DNA of 64,000 bases from Oscillatoria sp. FACHB-1407 (GCF_014697545.1 NZ_JACJSA010000011.1:1-64000); one strand, 5' to 3'. Numbered from the stretch's first letter, positions 38,001 through 46,692 are shown. Notes: a model not told the origin generated them from the sequence alone. Program-made: numbers and translations.

Positions 38001-39322
38001 AGAAAAATACGATCGCGAGCATCCATAAAGATATTACCTGCATTTCCTTGACCAAAAGTGCCAGTAGAGATTTGAGCACCATTGGTTAAGGAAAGAGAAC
38101 CAGTGATTATTTGTACATCCCCTCCTTTTCCTTTACCCATTTGTGAAACAACGCTACCAATAGCAGTAGAAGCTTGCCCATTAGGATTAACACCATCTAA
38201 AGAAACGCGATCGCTAACTTCTATAACTATGTTTCCTGCATTGCCCTGCCCAAGCGTGCTAGAAACTATTCGTGAACCGTCCCTGAGGCTCAAAAATCTA
38301 GCTCTAATGTTGATATTGCCACTATTGCCGGTAGCAAAACCAACGGCGTTAGCAAGTAAACTTGCTTGCAGAAGTTGAATGTCTCCAGTTGCGTTTAGGA
38401 TTAAATTACCTGCTTGGCTATCTGCTGTACCTGAATCGAGGAGAATGCTAGTTAGCAAGCCACTACCATTTGAGAGGGTGATATTACGAGCTAAAATAGT
38501 AATATTCCCACCATTGTCAGAGCTGGTATTTACAATAGCACCATTATTAAACAGGACATTCCCACGCCCTACCTCATCAGGTAAGCTGAGACTGCCATCA
38601 GCGTTTAGGCTAATCACTCCCGTACTAACAGTTGCACCAACATCAATTCGTCCACCTGGTGCATTTAAGAGACCACCACTAATGTTGATATTACCGCCCG
38701 CAAATGTAAGATTTTGGCGATCGGGCACTTGTAATCTTGCAAAGTTGCTGTCGATATTTCCTGGATTAATTTGATTGAAGAGGAATGCTGATGGATTGAC
38801 AGTTAATAGTGGAGAAGGGGCTTCAGGATTAGTCGCACTAAAGAAACCTTGATCACTAAACTGAAGTACGTTGGCAGTGCTAGTAACAAACGAACCACCA
38901 ATAGCAATACTCGCATTTGGACCAAAGAGAATACCATTGGGATTGATCAAAAAGAGATTGGGGTTAGATGTAACTCCAGTATCATTCAAGATACTCAAAG
39001 TTCCTAAAATTTCCGATCGTGTGTTTCCGGTGACTCTCGCTAAAATATTTTGAATGTTGTTACTTGGGTTTAGAAAATAGGCTTCACGCCCCTCACTGAC
39101 ACTAAACTCCTGAAAACTATGAAATAAGTTTCTCCCTCGGACTGCCCCTTGATCAATCCCATCGACAGGTAAACCAAAGGTATCCAATGATGTCACCCTC
39201 GATTGTTCTGCACCAAGGGTGTTATCCGGAATAATGCGGCTCTGGGCAAAAGCATGACTTGGAGCCAAAACAACGATTCCTAAGCCGATGAGTAGAGGTG
39301 TAAATAGGGGCGATGATCGCAT
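35003..39322 (-). CDS. Giant two-partner secretion exoprotein (TpsA) with ten-unit internal repeat
   Basis: 1439 residues. Sec signal (1-26, ending SHAFAQ), TPS secretion domain with ILGTLSILND, LFLINPNGILFG and IAIGGSFVTS. The body is a predicted right-handed beta helix, of which ten units are exactly 66 residues long (36266-38245). The C-terminus has ISTNAGTTGAGGDGGNIGID, AQNCPTGG and TGRGGLPPSPTEVLGG, almost identical to the TpsA at 42308. A short linker near the end contains two copies of DVINRVS/DAINRVS encoded by palindromic repeats. It would be exported by a TpsB not in this window and act as an adhesin or surface fibre. ATG with AGGAG six bases upstream. It lies 156 bases downstream of the CHAT gene. 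Confidence 0.93.
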   Translation of the reverse strand: MRSSPLFTPLLIGLGIVVLAPSHAFAQSRIIPDNTLGAEQSRVTSLDTFGLPVDGIDQGAVRGRNLFHSFQEFSVSEGREAYFLNPSNNIQNILARVTGNTRSEILGTLSILNDTGVTSNPNLFLINPNGILFGPNASIAIGGSFVTSTANVLQFSDQGFFSATNPEAPSPLLTVNPSAFLFNQINPGNIDSNFARLQVPDRQNLTFAGGNINISGGLLNAPGGRIDVGATVSTGVISLNADGSLSLPDEVGRGNVLFNNGAIVNTSSDNGGNITILARNITLSNGSGLLTSILLDSGTADSQAGNLILNATGDIQLLQASLLANAVGFATGNSGNINIRARFLSLRDGSRIVSSTLGQGNAGNIVIEVSDRVSLDGVNPNGQASTAIGSVVSQMGKGKGGDVQIITGSLSLTNGAQISTGTFGQGNAGNIFMDARDRIFLDGASPNGEFLTGIGSNVEQFGRGEGGDIRLSAGSLSLTNGAYISASTSGEGNAGNILIDARDRISLDGVSPNGESYTFISSDVNQLARGQGGNVRITTGSLSLTNGAQISADTSSEGNAGNVSIDAHDRISLDGVSPNGESYTFISSDVNQHGRGQGGNVRITTGSLFLANGARISASTFGQGNAGDAFINARDYISLDGASPNGEFLTGIGSAVEQSGRGQGGDIRLSAGSLALTNSAYISASTSGEGNAGNILIDARDRISLDGANPDGQSVTGITSRTNQRGIGQGGNIRIITGSLFLSNGAQISADTLGISNAGNIFIDARDHISLDGVTSNRESPTFIGSAVEQSGRGQGGNVRITTGSLALINGAQISAGTFGQGNAGNVFIDARDHISLDGANPNGQFPTLIGSAVEQGGIGQGGDVSITTSSLFLSNGAEISASTFGQGDVGNVFINARDRISLDGASSDGRFLTMIAGRVGQFGRGRGRDVRITTDSLFLTNGAQISASTSGQGDAGNVFINARDRISINGVSPNRHSLTAITSNVEPHGRGQGGGVRIATGSLSLTNGALILASTFGEGNAGNVFINARNRINVSGTNAQNRLPSGLFVATAGKGQAGVITLNTNSFRISNGAVISAQTINAFRGGNIIVNANTLEATNGGRIITTTTNQGQAGNITLNIRDTLLLSGSDPTSGLFANTVRNSRGQGGTIRINTDQFRVEDGARVEVNSLGSGAAGDVLIRAGSVRLANQGRLIAETQTVDGGNIVLTNLDQLLLREQSSISTNAGTTGAGGDGGNIGIDADFIVAVPTENSDITANAARGNGGRVDITTQGLFGITPRAFVTPLSDITASSEQGVQGVVAVNTPNIDPRQGLLELPTDVTDATQQIAQNCPTGGSTASELGEFVVTGRGGLPPSPTEVLGGETVLTQLASTDVINRVSNSQLGTDAINRVSNPQNSQSSAEIVEAQGWVVNAEGAVMLIAQESNQSERSPLSTHCSS
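35146..35204. repeat. Two copies of a 20-bp palindromic repeat inside a TpsA coding region
   Basis: AGACGCGATTAATCGCGTCT (35146-35165) is a perfect palindrome. The second copy (35185-35204) has one change (ATCACGTCT). Further copies occur at 42457 and 60097. In this frame the repeat encodes INRVSN-type peptides. Confidence 0.85.
36266..38245 (-). repeat. Ten tandem 198-bp units encoding 66-residue beta-helix modules
   Basis: The distance between the first unit start (GNAGNIVIEV, 38245) and the eleventh, divergent unit start (GNAGNVFINA, 36265) is 1980 bases, exactly ten times 198. Each unit reads approximately GNAGN-IDARDRISLDG, a variable SPNGE segment, EQ-GRGQGG-VRITTGSL, LTNGAQISASTFGQ. 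Units 2 and 5, and units 3 and 4, are especially alike, which points to unit duplication or conversion. Confidence 0.9.
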
Positions 39323-39356
39323 TCTTATCTCCTAATGAAATGTGTGGTCTGATCCC

Positions 39357-39433
39357 TGCCCCCCTTACGAAAAGGGGGGAACCGAGCCAGCCCTGGGTGA
39401 AGTCCCCCTTTTGAAGGAGGATTTAGGGGGATC
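39357..39433. repeat. C/G-rich cyanobacterial dispersed repeat between CHAT and TpsA genes
   Basis: Blocks CCCCCCTTACGAAAAGGGGGG and CCCCCTTTTGAAGGAGGATT then AGGGGGATCG form foldback pairs. A related copy lies inside the CHAT coding region (42103-42189). It fills most of the 156-base gap downstream of the CHAT stop and might act as a transcript-end structure. Confidence 0.75.
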
Positions 39434-39478
39434 GTGCAAGGTTTGAGCATCCTAATCGAAGTAGTTTGGGTAAGGGGT

Positions 39479-42295
39479 TTACTGCCAGTTCCCAATCAGC
39501 ACATACGGTGCCCAGTAGAACGGATTATTAAACTCATCACTCTTTAGCAGAGCCAGTTGTGCCTCTTGCAGTGCAACGGCTTTACTGATATTGGGTTGCG
39601 CCAGTTGTTGATAAAACTGACTCATCATCAGTGACGTTGATTTATCGCCGACCTGCCATAGCGTTGCTACCGTACTTCGGGCACCCGATCGCACTGCCAT
39701 TCCTGCTAATCCCAATGTGGCGCGATCGTCCCCTGCGGCAGTTTCACAGGCACTCAATACTAACAACTCCAATGCCCCTCCCTCACGAATCTCAGTGGCT
39801 TGCAACAAGGTACGGAGTTGGTTGATGTCCAGACGGTCGTCATAGGTGAGGATATAGGTTTCCTGTAAGCGAGAGCTAAATTTGCCGTGAGTGGCGAGAT
39901 GCACCACTGGAAAGGGAACCGCATTCAGAGCCGTTTCAAAGTTGTTGTTAGTAAACTCCTGGTTCAACAACACACGGCTATCTTGAATTTGTGAGCCAAT
40001 TTGCTGAAGCTCCGAGTCCACGCCTGTCAACGGTTCAAAACCTGCTCGTGCTTCGCTGAGTCCTGCGACCAGTGCCCGCAATCTTTCTTGAAAGAGGGGG
40101 CGGGATTCCAGCAGTTGTAACCCCGGTGTCAGAGCGATCGCATACTGTTCAATCAAATACTGGTTGCCATCGTGCAACACCGACATCGGCACGTTTCGTA
40201 AGGCACCATCCAATACAAACACCAACGTTTTTGTACCGCTAGATTGAAGTTGGGGGGCAATCGGGCAAATCAGCCAATCGTAGAGTTGTTGCATTAGTGG
40301 CAAATACCTCGATTCATTAAAACCAGTTTGCCGAATGAATCGTTGTACTTGATTTACAGTGGAGGCAATATTCTCAGGGGTTGCCCTAGCATCCAGTGGA
40401 GTGGCGTAATAGGTGAGGTCTTGCCCCGGCAATTTCACGACAACAGCAAGGCGATCGGGCAACAGGATGGGATATAACACTGCCGTCTCGTTATCCACCA
40501 GTTCATCGACTAATTCGGGCTGCGCGGTGAGACAGGCTTCTCTAAAAAAGTTGTCTAATTCCGCTAACTGTAACGACTCAATCACATCTCGTGCCGTTGT
40601 CAAATTTTCACTACTGGGATTTCCCTGATCAGACTCTAACAACAACGCAACGAGTTCTCGGTGAATCGGTTCAATCGTCTCTCGGAAAGAGAATTGTTCT
40701 TCTGGGGTAATGGCAATTAAATCACTACGGATTAACTTTAATGTGTTCACTGCTTCTTTATAAGCGGCGATCGCGGCATCAGTCTGTCCCTGCGTTTTGA
40801 GGAGTCGTCCTAACTGCCATTGCCAGCGATAGGAGATGTCAGACGCTTCGATTTCTTGTGCCTGTAACAACGCCTGACGAGTGAGGGATTTAGCTTGCTC
40901 CCATTCCTCCGTTTGCTCGTACACACTGCCCAGAACACCCAACGCATAGGAGCGCGATCGCTGATCCTGCAATGCCTCTGCCTGTTGAAGGGCACGAGTC
41001 AAAATCTGTTTCGCATACGCTACGTAGGAGTTTAAGTTGGCATTCCCTACCCGTTGATCATGTAACTTCATCACATTCTCTGCCAGATTGATCTGGGCAT
41101 AGATAGCAGTACGACTGACGGGTAAGGCTTGTGTTTGCTGGGTCAGTGGCGCAATCAACGCGATCGCCTCTGACCACTGCTCTCCTACAATCAGCAGGTT
41201 GAGTTGATTCAGGCGGCTCTGAACGCGAGTTGTGGCAATTGCGCTTGTGTCGGCAGATTGTTCATACAGGGTGATCGCTCGTTGCAGTTGAGTTTCAAAT
41301 GCCAAGGCGTACTCAATACCCCGAATTAAACGCCCAGTTGCCCTCTGCCGGATTAAATCTGCGGCTTCAGCAGGAGTGAGAATTACTTCTCTTAAACTCA
41401 GATCCGACAATGCCTGACCGTAGATCACATTCGCCAAAGCAAACTGGGTCGCAGCGATCGCTTCTCGGTCGTTTAATTCCTGTGCGATCGCCAGTCCTCT
41501 TTCTAATACCGCTCTGGCTTGCTGCAAGTTGCCTGTTACTCGCAATGCCTCTCCTAAACTGCGGAGTGCAGCAGCATGAGTGGTAGTCGCAGACACCGTT
41601 TCTAGCGGAGGAATGTCTGTCTCCGTCCTATCAGGATTCAGCAGTTCATTTTCTAAATCTAATGCGGTAATTAGAGTCGTGATTGCCCGTCGATATAAAC
41701 CCAATGCTTGCAACGCCTGCGCCTGGTTCACCTGACTGGCGATCGCCCGCTCCGAATCACCTAACTGAGTGTAAATCGCAGTTGCCCGTTCCCAACTGTC
41801 GAGTGCCTGGGTTGCCTGTCCCTGCGCCAGTTGCAACGTGCCCTGTATATCCAACACCTGTGCCAATTCAGCACCCTGATCTCGCAACAGTTCCACACTC
41901 TGAGCGATCGCTGCATTTGCCTCAGCCCAAGCACCCAACTGCTGGTAGGTCAGTGCCAGATTTCCAAATGCTAACCCCTGCCGGATGGAATCTCCCTGCG
42001 CCTGATATGCTTGAGCCGCTTCCTGGAAGGCGATCGCGGCTTCGCTATAGCGTCCGTTGGTGTAGAGCGATCGGGCTTGTTGGTCGAGGGTGGATGCTCT
42101 GCTGCCCCCTAAATCCCCCAATATTGGGGGGCTTTGATCCCCCCTGCCCCCCTTCAAAAGGGGGGTGCCGAAGGTGGGGGGATTTTGAGGAGGCTGAATT
42201 GCCCCCAAAACGGGAGGTGTGAAGATGCAAAATAAGGTGGCGATCGCGGTTAACAGTGTGAATTTGACCGATCGCCCAAATCGAATTCGCTTCAT
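39479..42295 (-). CDS. Exported TPR-CHAT protein (caspase-like peptidase family)
   Basis: 938 residues. Sec signal (1-31), a low-complexity proline-rich linker (about 34-65) encoded by a dispersed repeat, TPR-type helices (about 68-560) and a C-terminal CHAT domain (about 640-936). The caspase-like dyad is visible: H803 in VVHLATHGKF and C850 in LLVLSACETAAGD, followed by the family-typical SVATLWQVGD-like segment (TVATLWQVGD) and the end YWAPYVLIGNW. CHAT domains are clan CD cysteine proteases. Its start lies only 12 bases after the TpsA stop at 42308, and a second TpsA follows, so it is probably co-transcribed with exoproteins and may process or monitor them in the periplasm. That role is inference. 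Confidence 0.93.
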   Translation of the reverse strand: MKRIRFGRSVKFTLLTAIATLFCIFTPPVLGAIQPPQNPPTFGTPLLKGGRGDQSPPILGDLGGSRASTLDQQARSLYTNGRYSEAAIAFQEAAQAYQAQGDSIRQGLAFGNLALTYQQLGAWAEANAAIAQSVELLRDQGAELAQVLDIQGTLQLAQGQATQALDSWERATAIYTQLGDSERAIASQVNQAQALQALGLYRRAITTLITALDLENELLNPDRTETDIPPLETVSATTTHAAALRSLGEALRVTGNLQQARAVLERGLAIAQELNDREAIAATQFALANVIYGQALSDLSLREVILTPAEAADLIRQRATGRLIRGIEYALAFETQLQRAITLYEQSADTSAIATTRVQSRLNQLNLLIVGEQWSEAIALIAPLTQQTQALPVSRTAIYAQINLAENVMKLHDQRVGNANLNSYVAYAKQILTRALQQAEALQDQRSRSYALGVLGSVYEQTEEWEQAKSLTRQALLQAQEIEASDISYRWQWQLGRLLKTQGQTDAAIAAYKEAVNTLKLIRSDLIAITPEEQFSFRETIEPIHRELVALLLESDQGNPSSENLTTARDVIESLQLAELDNFFREACLTAQPELVDELVDNETAVLYPILLPDRLAVVVKLPGQDLTYYATPLDARATPENIASTVNQVQRFIRQTGFNESRYLPLMQQLYDWLICPIAPQLQSSGTKTLVFVLDGALRNVPMSVLHDGNQYLIEQYAIALTPGLQLLESRPLFQERLRALVAGLSEARAGFEPLTGVDSELQQIGSQIQDSRVLLNQEFTNNNFETALNAVPFPVVHLATHGKFSSRLQETYILTYDDRLDINQLRTLLQATEIREGGALELLVLSACETAAGDDRATLGLAGMAVRSGARSTVATLWQVGDKSTSLMMSQFYQQLAQPNISKAVALQEAQLALLKSDEFNNPFYWAPYVLIGNWQ
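42103..42189 (-). repeat. Dispersed C/G-rich repeat inserted in frame in the CHAT gene
   Basis: CCCCCTAAATCCCCCAATA, TTGGGGGGCTT, CCCCCTTCAAAAGGGGGG and GGTGGGGGGATTTTG form nested foldbacks. On the coding strand they translate to PPQNPPTFGTPLLKGG and SPPILGDLGGSRA between the signal peptide and the first TPR of the CHAT protein. The typically intergenic repeat has been kept in frame. Confidence 0.85.
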
Positions 42296-42307
42296 GGGAG
42301 GTGTCCT

Positions 42308-45300
42308 TTAGGAGGGGGTGTTAGCAGCCGTACAGGTTGGTAGAACAAGTGACGGGGATTGAGGGGTGTGGGCGATGAGTGACACCTGACCATCGGCATC
42401 AATGACCCAACTTTGGGCTTCGGCGATCGCATCGTTAGAGAGTTCTGAGTTTTGAGAGACGCGATTAATCGCGTCTGTACTGGTGGAGTCTGCATCAGCG
42501 AGTTGGGTTAAGACTGTCTCGCCTCCTAACACCTCAGTGGGACTGGGTGGTAATCCTCCCCGTCCTGTGACGACAAACTCACCCAGTTCAGATGCAGTGG
42601 AGCTATCCGTTGGGCAGTTTTGAGCAATCTGTTGCGTGGCATCGGTGACATCGGTGGGAAGTTCGAGTAAACCCTGCCGAGGATCAACATTGGGCGTATT
42701 AACCGCCACCACCCCTTGAACCCCCTGCTCTGAACTGGCGGTGATGTCACTGAGTGGAGTCAGAGACTCTCTAGGAGTGATGCCAAACAAGCCTTGAGTG
42801 GTTACGTTAACTCTGCCACCATTGCCTCTGACTGCATTCGCGGTGATGTCGCTGTTTTCAGTTGGAACTGCCACAATGAAATCGGCATCAATGCCAATGT
42901 TGCCGCCATCTCCTCCCGCACCCGTTGTTCCAGCATTAGTGGAAATGCTGCTTTGTTCGCGCAACAACAGTTGATCCAGATTGGTTAAGACAATATTGCC
43001 ACCATCCACGGTTTGAGTCTCGGCAATCAATCGACCCCTATTAGAGAGCCGCACTGACCCCGCCCGAATTCGCACATCCCCTGCCGCACCGCTGCCCAAG
43101 CTGTTGACCTCGACTCTGGCTCCATCCTCAACTCTGAACCGATCGGTGTTGATGCGAATCGTGCCCCCTTGACCACTGGAGTTGCGAACGGTACTGGCAA
43201 ACAATCCGCTATCCGCTCCTTGATTGCTAATGGCATCAGGGAAGCGTCTTTGTCGAACTGCAAAGGTGGGGTCAGAGCCACTTAGCAGAAGGTTGTCTCG
43301 AATGTTGAGGGTAATCGTGCCTGCCTGCCCTCGATTCGTCGTGGTGGCAATGACTTGTCCTCCACGGGTTGCCTCAAAGGTGTTGGCATTAATCGTGACA
43401 TTACCACCTCGAAATGCATTAGATGTTTGAGCGTTGATTATGGCTCCATTCGAGATGCGGAAAGAGTTAGTGGCGATCGTGACATTTCCTCCCTGACCTC
43501 TGGCATCACTAAAAGTTCTTGTCAAGAATCTACTTGGGAATCCACTGTGGGGGTTGACTCCATCGAGAGAAATGTGACCGCGCGCCTCAATCGAGACATT
43601 ACCTGCATCACCTTGACTAAAAGTGCTAGCGGAGATTTGAGCACCATTGGTTAAGGCAAGAGAGCCAGTGGTGATGCGGACATCTCCACCATTGCCTATA
43701 GCTCCTGTGTCAACGCTGCTAAAAACACCACTAGGAATAGGAATGCGACCATTAGCACTTCCGTCATCAATAGAAACAGTGTTATGAGCATTGATAATTA
43801 CACCCCCTGCATTACCTTGTCCAGAAGTGCCAGCATTAATTTGAGCACCGTTGGTGAGAAGAAGAGCCTCCGTTGTAATGCGGATGTTTCCACTGTTACC
43901 GATGGCTCCTGTTTCAACACTACTAGAAACACTACTTGAAAAACTCCCATCAGCAGTAGTGCCATCTAAGGAGACCGTATTACGGGCATTGATGATGACA
44001 TTTCCTGCATTACCTTCACCAAAAGTGCCAGCAGAGATTTGAGTACCATTGCTTAAGGAAAGAGAGCCAGTGGTGATGCGGACACTTCCTCCCTGCCCTC
44101 TGCCTAGTTGTTCAACAGTGCTACGAATGCCAGTAGAAAGTCCATCAGGAGCAATCCCACCTAGAGAAATGCGATCGCGAGCATCAATGAAGATATTGCC
44201 TGCATTACCTTCACCATTAGTGCCAGCACTTAGTAGAACCGCATTGGTGAGGGAGAGAGAACCCGTCGTGATGCGAATGTCTCCACCATTGCCGATGGCT
44301 CCCGATGCAACAATACTAGAAACACCAATTAAATCATTGGTAGTAGTTCCATCTAGAGAAACCGCATCACGAGCCGTGATGATAATATTCCCTGCATCAC
44401 CTCGCCCAGAAGTGCTAGAAGATAATATAGCGGAACTGGTGAGGGAGAGGGACCCTGTAGTAATGCGAATGTCTCCACCATTGCCGATGGCTCCTGCTGC
44501 AGCACTACTAGAAACGGCACTCGGAGCAAGCCTATCAGCATTAGCACCACCTAGAGAAACCGCATCACGAGCCGTGATGATAATATTCCCTGCATCACCT
44601 CGCCCAAAAGTATCAGAAAATAATGCAGCAAAATTGGTGAGGGAGAGGGACCCTGTAGTGATGCGAATGTCTCCACCATTGCCGATGGCTCCCGTTGTAA
44701 CAATACTAGAAACACCAGTTGGATCACTCGTATCAGCAGTAGTTCTACCGTTTAGAGAAACTATATCACGAGCATCAATAATTAAATTGCCTGCATTACC
44801 TTGTCCGAAGGTGCCAGTACTTATTTGCGAACCGTCCTTGATGCTTAGAGATCTAGCCCTAATGTTGATGTCACCACTGTTACCAGTAGCAGAGAAACCA
44901 ACGACGTTCAGAAGGCTATTTGCTTGTAGAAGTTGAATGTCTCCAGTTGCATCCAGGACTAAATTACCTGCTTGACTGTCTGCTGTACCTGAATTAGAGG
45001 CAATACCAGTTAGCAAACTACCGCGATTTAAGAAGGTTATATTACGAGCTGAAATAGCAATATTTCCACCACTGTCAAAGCTGGTATTTGCAACAGCACC
45101 ATTGTTAAACAAGACATCCCCACGCATAATTTCATCAGGTATGCTGAAACTGCCATCAGCATTTAGGCTAATCGCTCCTGTGCTAGCAGTTGCACCGATA
45201 TCAATTCGTCCACCTAGCGCGCTTAGGCTACCACCAGTAATATTGACATTACCACCCAGAAGCGTAAGATTTTGGTGATCGGATACTTGAAGCTGTGCAA

Positions 45301-45886
45301 AATTACTATCAATATTTCCTGGATTAATTTGGTTGAATAAAAATGCTGACGGATTGATAGTTAATAGCGATGAAGGAGCCTCAGGATTAGTCGCACTAAA
45401 GAAACCTTGATCACCAAACTGAAGTGTGTTTGCAGTGCTGGCAACAAAGGAACCGCCAACATCTAACTGGGCATTGGGACCAAAAATAATGCCATTAGGG
45501 TTGAGGAGAAATAAATTGGCGGCTCCATCTACGCCCAACGTTCCCAAGATGTTGGAAACATTGTTTCCGGTAACGCGACTGAGAATATTTTCCACTCCAG
45601 CCGGATTCGAGAAATAGACTCTCTGTCCGTCATTAACGTTGAATTCTCGAAAACTGTGAAATAGGTTGGCTCCCCGTGCCGCACCGCCATCAATCCGGTC
45701 ACTCACTCCACCGCGAATCGTGACACCCGGAGTCACCACCGATCGCTCATTACCCAATGTATCGTCAGGTACAATTTGGGCGATGCGAAGCATTTCTCCC
45801 TCTAGGGCGATCGCTCCCTCACTAATCAAGATAGCCCCCGCTACCAATCCCACGGTCAACCCACGTTGCCAGTTGCGATCGCTCAT
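42308..45886 (-). CDS. Two-partner secretion exoprotein (TpsA)
   Basis: 1192 residues. Sec signal (about 1-32), an early TPS domain with the VRGxxRGANLFHSF-like stretch (AARGANLFHSFREFNVND), NILGTLGVDGAANLFLLNPN and GIIFGPNAQL. The body has about seven units of 64-68 residues (GDAGNIIITARDAVSL, TGAIGNGGDIRITTGSLSLT), related to but less regular than those of the TpsA at 35003. The last 330 residues are almost identical to that protein, ending TGRGGLPPSPTEVLGG. One palindromic repeat encodes STDAINRVS near the end. ATG at 45886 with AAGGTG seven bases upstream. It is followed 12 bases later by the CHAT gene. Surface adhesion is the likely role. Confidence 0.93.
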   Translation of the reverse strand: MSDRNWQRGLTVGLVAGAILISEGAIALEGEMLRIAQIVPDDTLGNERSVVTPGVTIRGGVSDRIDGGAARGANLFHSFREFNVNDGQRVYFSNPAGVENILSRVTGNNVSNILGTLGVDGAANLFLLNPNGIIFGPNAQLDVGGSFVASTANTLQFGDQGFFSATNPEAPSSLLTINPSAFLFNQINPGNIDSNFAQLQVSDHQNLTLLGGNVNITGGSLSALGGRIDIGATASTGAISLNADGSFSIPDEIMRGDVLFNNGAVANTSFDSGGNIAISARNITFLNRGSLLTGIASNSGTADSQAGNLVLDATGDIQLLQANSLLNVVGFSATGNSGDINIRARSLSIKDGSQISTGTFGQGNAGNLIIDARDIVSLNGRTTADTSDPTGVSSIVTTGAIGNGGDIRITTGSLSLTNFAALFSDTFGRGDAGNIIITARDAVSLGGANADRLAPSAVSSSAAAGAIGNGGDIRITTGSLSLTSSAILSSSTSGRGDAGNIIITARDAVSLDGTTTNDLIGVSSIVASGAIGNGGDIRITTGSLSLTNAVLLSAGTNGEGNAGNIFIDARDRISLGGIAPDGLSTGIRSTVEQLGRGQGGSVRITTGSLSLSNGTQISAGTFGEGNAGNVIINARNTVSLDGTTADGSFSSSVSSSVETGAIGNSGNIRITTEALLLTNGAQINAGTSGQGNAGGVIINAHNTVSIDDGSANGRIPIPSGVFSSVDTGAIGNGGDVRITTGSLALTNGAQISASTFSQGDAGNVSIEARGHISLDGVNPHSGFPSRFLTRTFSDARGQGGNVTIATNSFRISNGAIINAQTSNAFRGGNVTINANTFEATRGGQVIATTTNRGQAGTITLNIRDNLLLSGSDPTFAVRQRRFPDAISNQGADSGLFASTVRNSSGQGGTIRINTDRFRVEDGARVEVNSLGSGAAGDVRIRAGSVRLSNRGRLIAETQTVDGGNIVLTNLDQLLLREQSSISTNAGTTGAGGDGGNIGIDADFIVAVPTENSDITANAVRGNGGRVNVTTQGLFGITPRESLTPLSDITASSEQGVQGVVAVNTPNVDPRQGLLELPTDVTDATQQIAQNCPTDSSTASELGEFVVTGRGGLPPSPTEVLGGETVLTQLADADSTSTDAINRVSQNSELSNDAIAEAQSWVIDADGQVSLIAHTPQSPSLVLPTCTAANTPS
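42457..42476. repeat. 20-bp palindromic repeat within a TpsA coding region
   Basis: Exact copy of AGACGCGATTAATCGCGTCT. Here it encodes TDAINRVS near the C-terminus of the TpsA, the same peptide as in the copies at 35146-35204. Confidence 0.85.
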
Positions 45887-46089
45887 ACTGCTGCACCTTG
45901 AAATAGCGGTTTAGGATTAATTAGTAGCCAGAGTTAATAGCAAGATATCATGTCTTTTGCTGATAGAAAGTGGAAGAGAATCGATGATTTTGATAGAAAC
46001 AGAACGAAGAGGGCGATCGCTTTCTCTCAATAGGTTTCTCTCATCTACAATTGAGACTAATGGCATATCAGGCATGACAAAGAGTCATT

Positions 46090-46692
46090 ATGACAACGCT
46101 CTTCATCCAAACCGAACTCATTCCCCTCACGGTCAACTTCCCTGCGATCGCCTGCATGACCCACACCCAGTTCTACGAATTCTGCCAAGCCAATCGAGAC
46201 TTACGAATCGAACGCACTGCCACTGGAGAAGTCATCATCATGCCACCGACCTTTTCGGACACTGGCAACCGTAACATCAAAATTTCACAACAACTTGCAA
46301 ACTGGGCAGATCAGGATGGCATGGGTGAGGCGTTTGACTCTAGTACCGGTTTTACGCTGCCCAATGGAGCGACGCGATCGCCCGATGCATCTTGGGTTCG
46401 ATTAGAGCGATGGAACGCCTTAACGGAAGAACAGAAAGCGTCATTTGCGCCGATTTGTCCCGATTTTGTGATTGAGTTGCGCTCTTCTAGTGATACCTTG
46501 GCGGGGTTGCAAGCCAAATTGCAAGAGTATATCGATAATGGAGCTAGATTAGGATGGTTAATCGATCGCCAAAATCGAACGGTTCACGTTTATCGTCCTG
46601 GTCGAACGCCTGAAATTTTGGACAACCCTGAAACCGTTAGCAGTGATCCAGAGTTGCCAGGATTCGTTCTACAACTGACAAAGATTTGGTAA
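46090..46692 (+). CDS. Uma2-family (DUF820) restriction-endonuclease-fold protein
   Basis: 200 residues. Typical Uma2 pattern: FYEFCQANRDLRIERTATGE, then IIMPPTFSDTGNRN, the conserved GATRSPDASWVRLERW, and CPDFVIELRSSSDTLAGLQAK with the E-x-R/K-like core, then EYIDNGARLGWLIDRQ. The fold is PD-(D/E)XK-like. Such proteins are extremely numerous in cyanobacteria, and their true function is unsettled. ATG at 46090. It is followed 75 bases later by a second Uma2 gene in the same direction. The 203 bases upstream hold nothing recognisable. Confidence 0.92.
   Translation: MTTLFIQTELIPLTVNFPAIACMTHTQFYEFCQANRDLRIERTATGEVIIMPPTFSDTGNRNIKISQQLANWADQDGMGEAFDSSTGFTLPNGATRSPDASWVRLERWNALTEEQKASFAPICPDFVIELRSSSDTLAGLQAKLQEYIDNGARLGWLIDRQNRTVHVYRPGRTPEILDNPETVSSDPELPGFVLQLTKIW

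Noticed and set aside
36266-38245. CRISPR array (regular repeats with variable parts)
   Set aside because: The 198-bp periodicity is in frame with a continuous TpsA protein, and units are similar throughout, with no short repeats and unique spacers.
35061-39053. Many plus-strand frames rich in S, R, P and E opposite the TpsA genes
   Set aside because: These are antisense shadows of repetitive beta-helix coding sequence; their periodicity simply mirrors the minus-strand repeats.
41683-42222. Plus-strand proline-rich frame of 179 codons
   Set aside because: It is the antisense of CHAT-TPR coding sequence and the C-rich repeat, with no ribosome-binding site.
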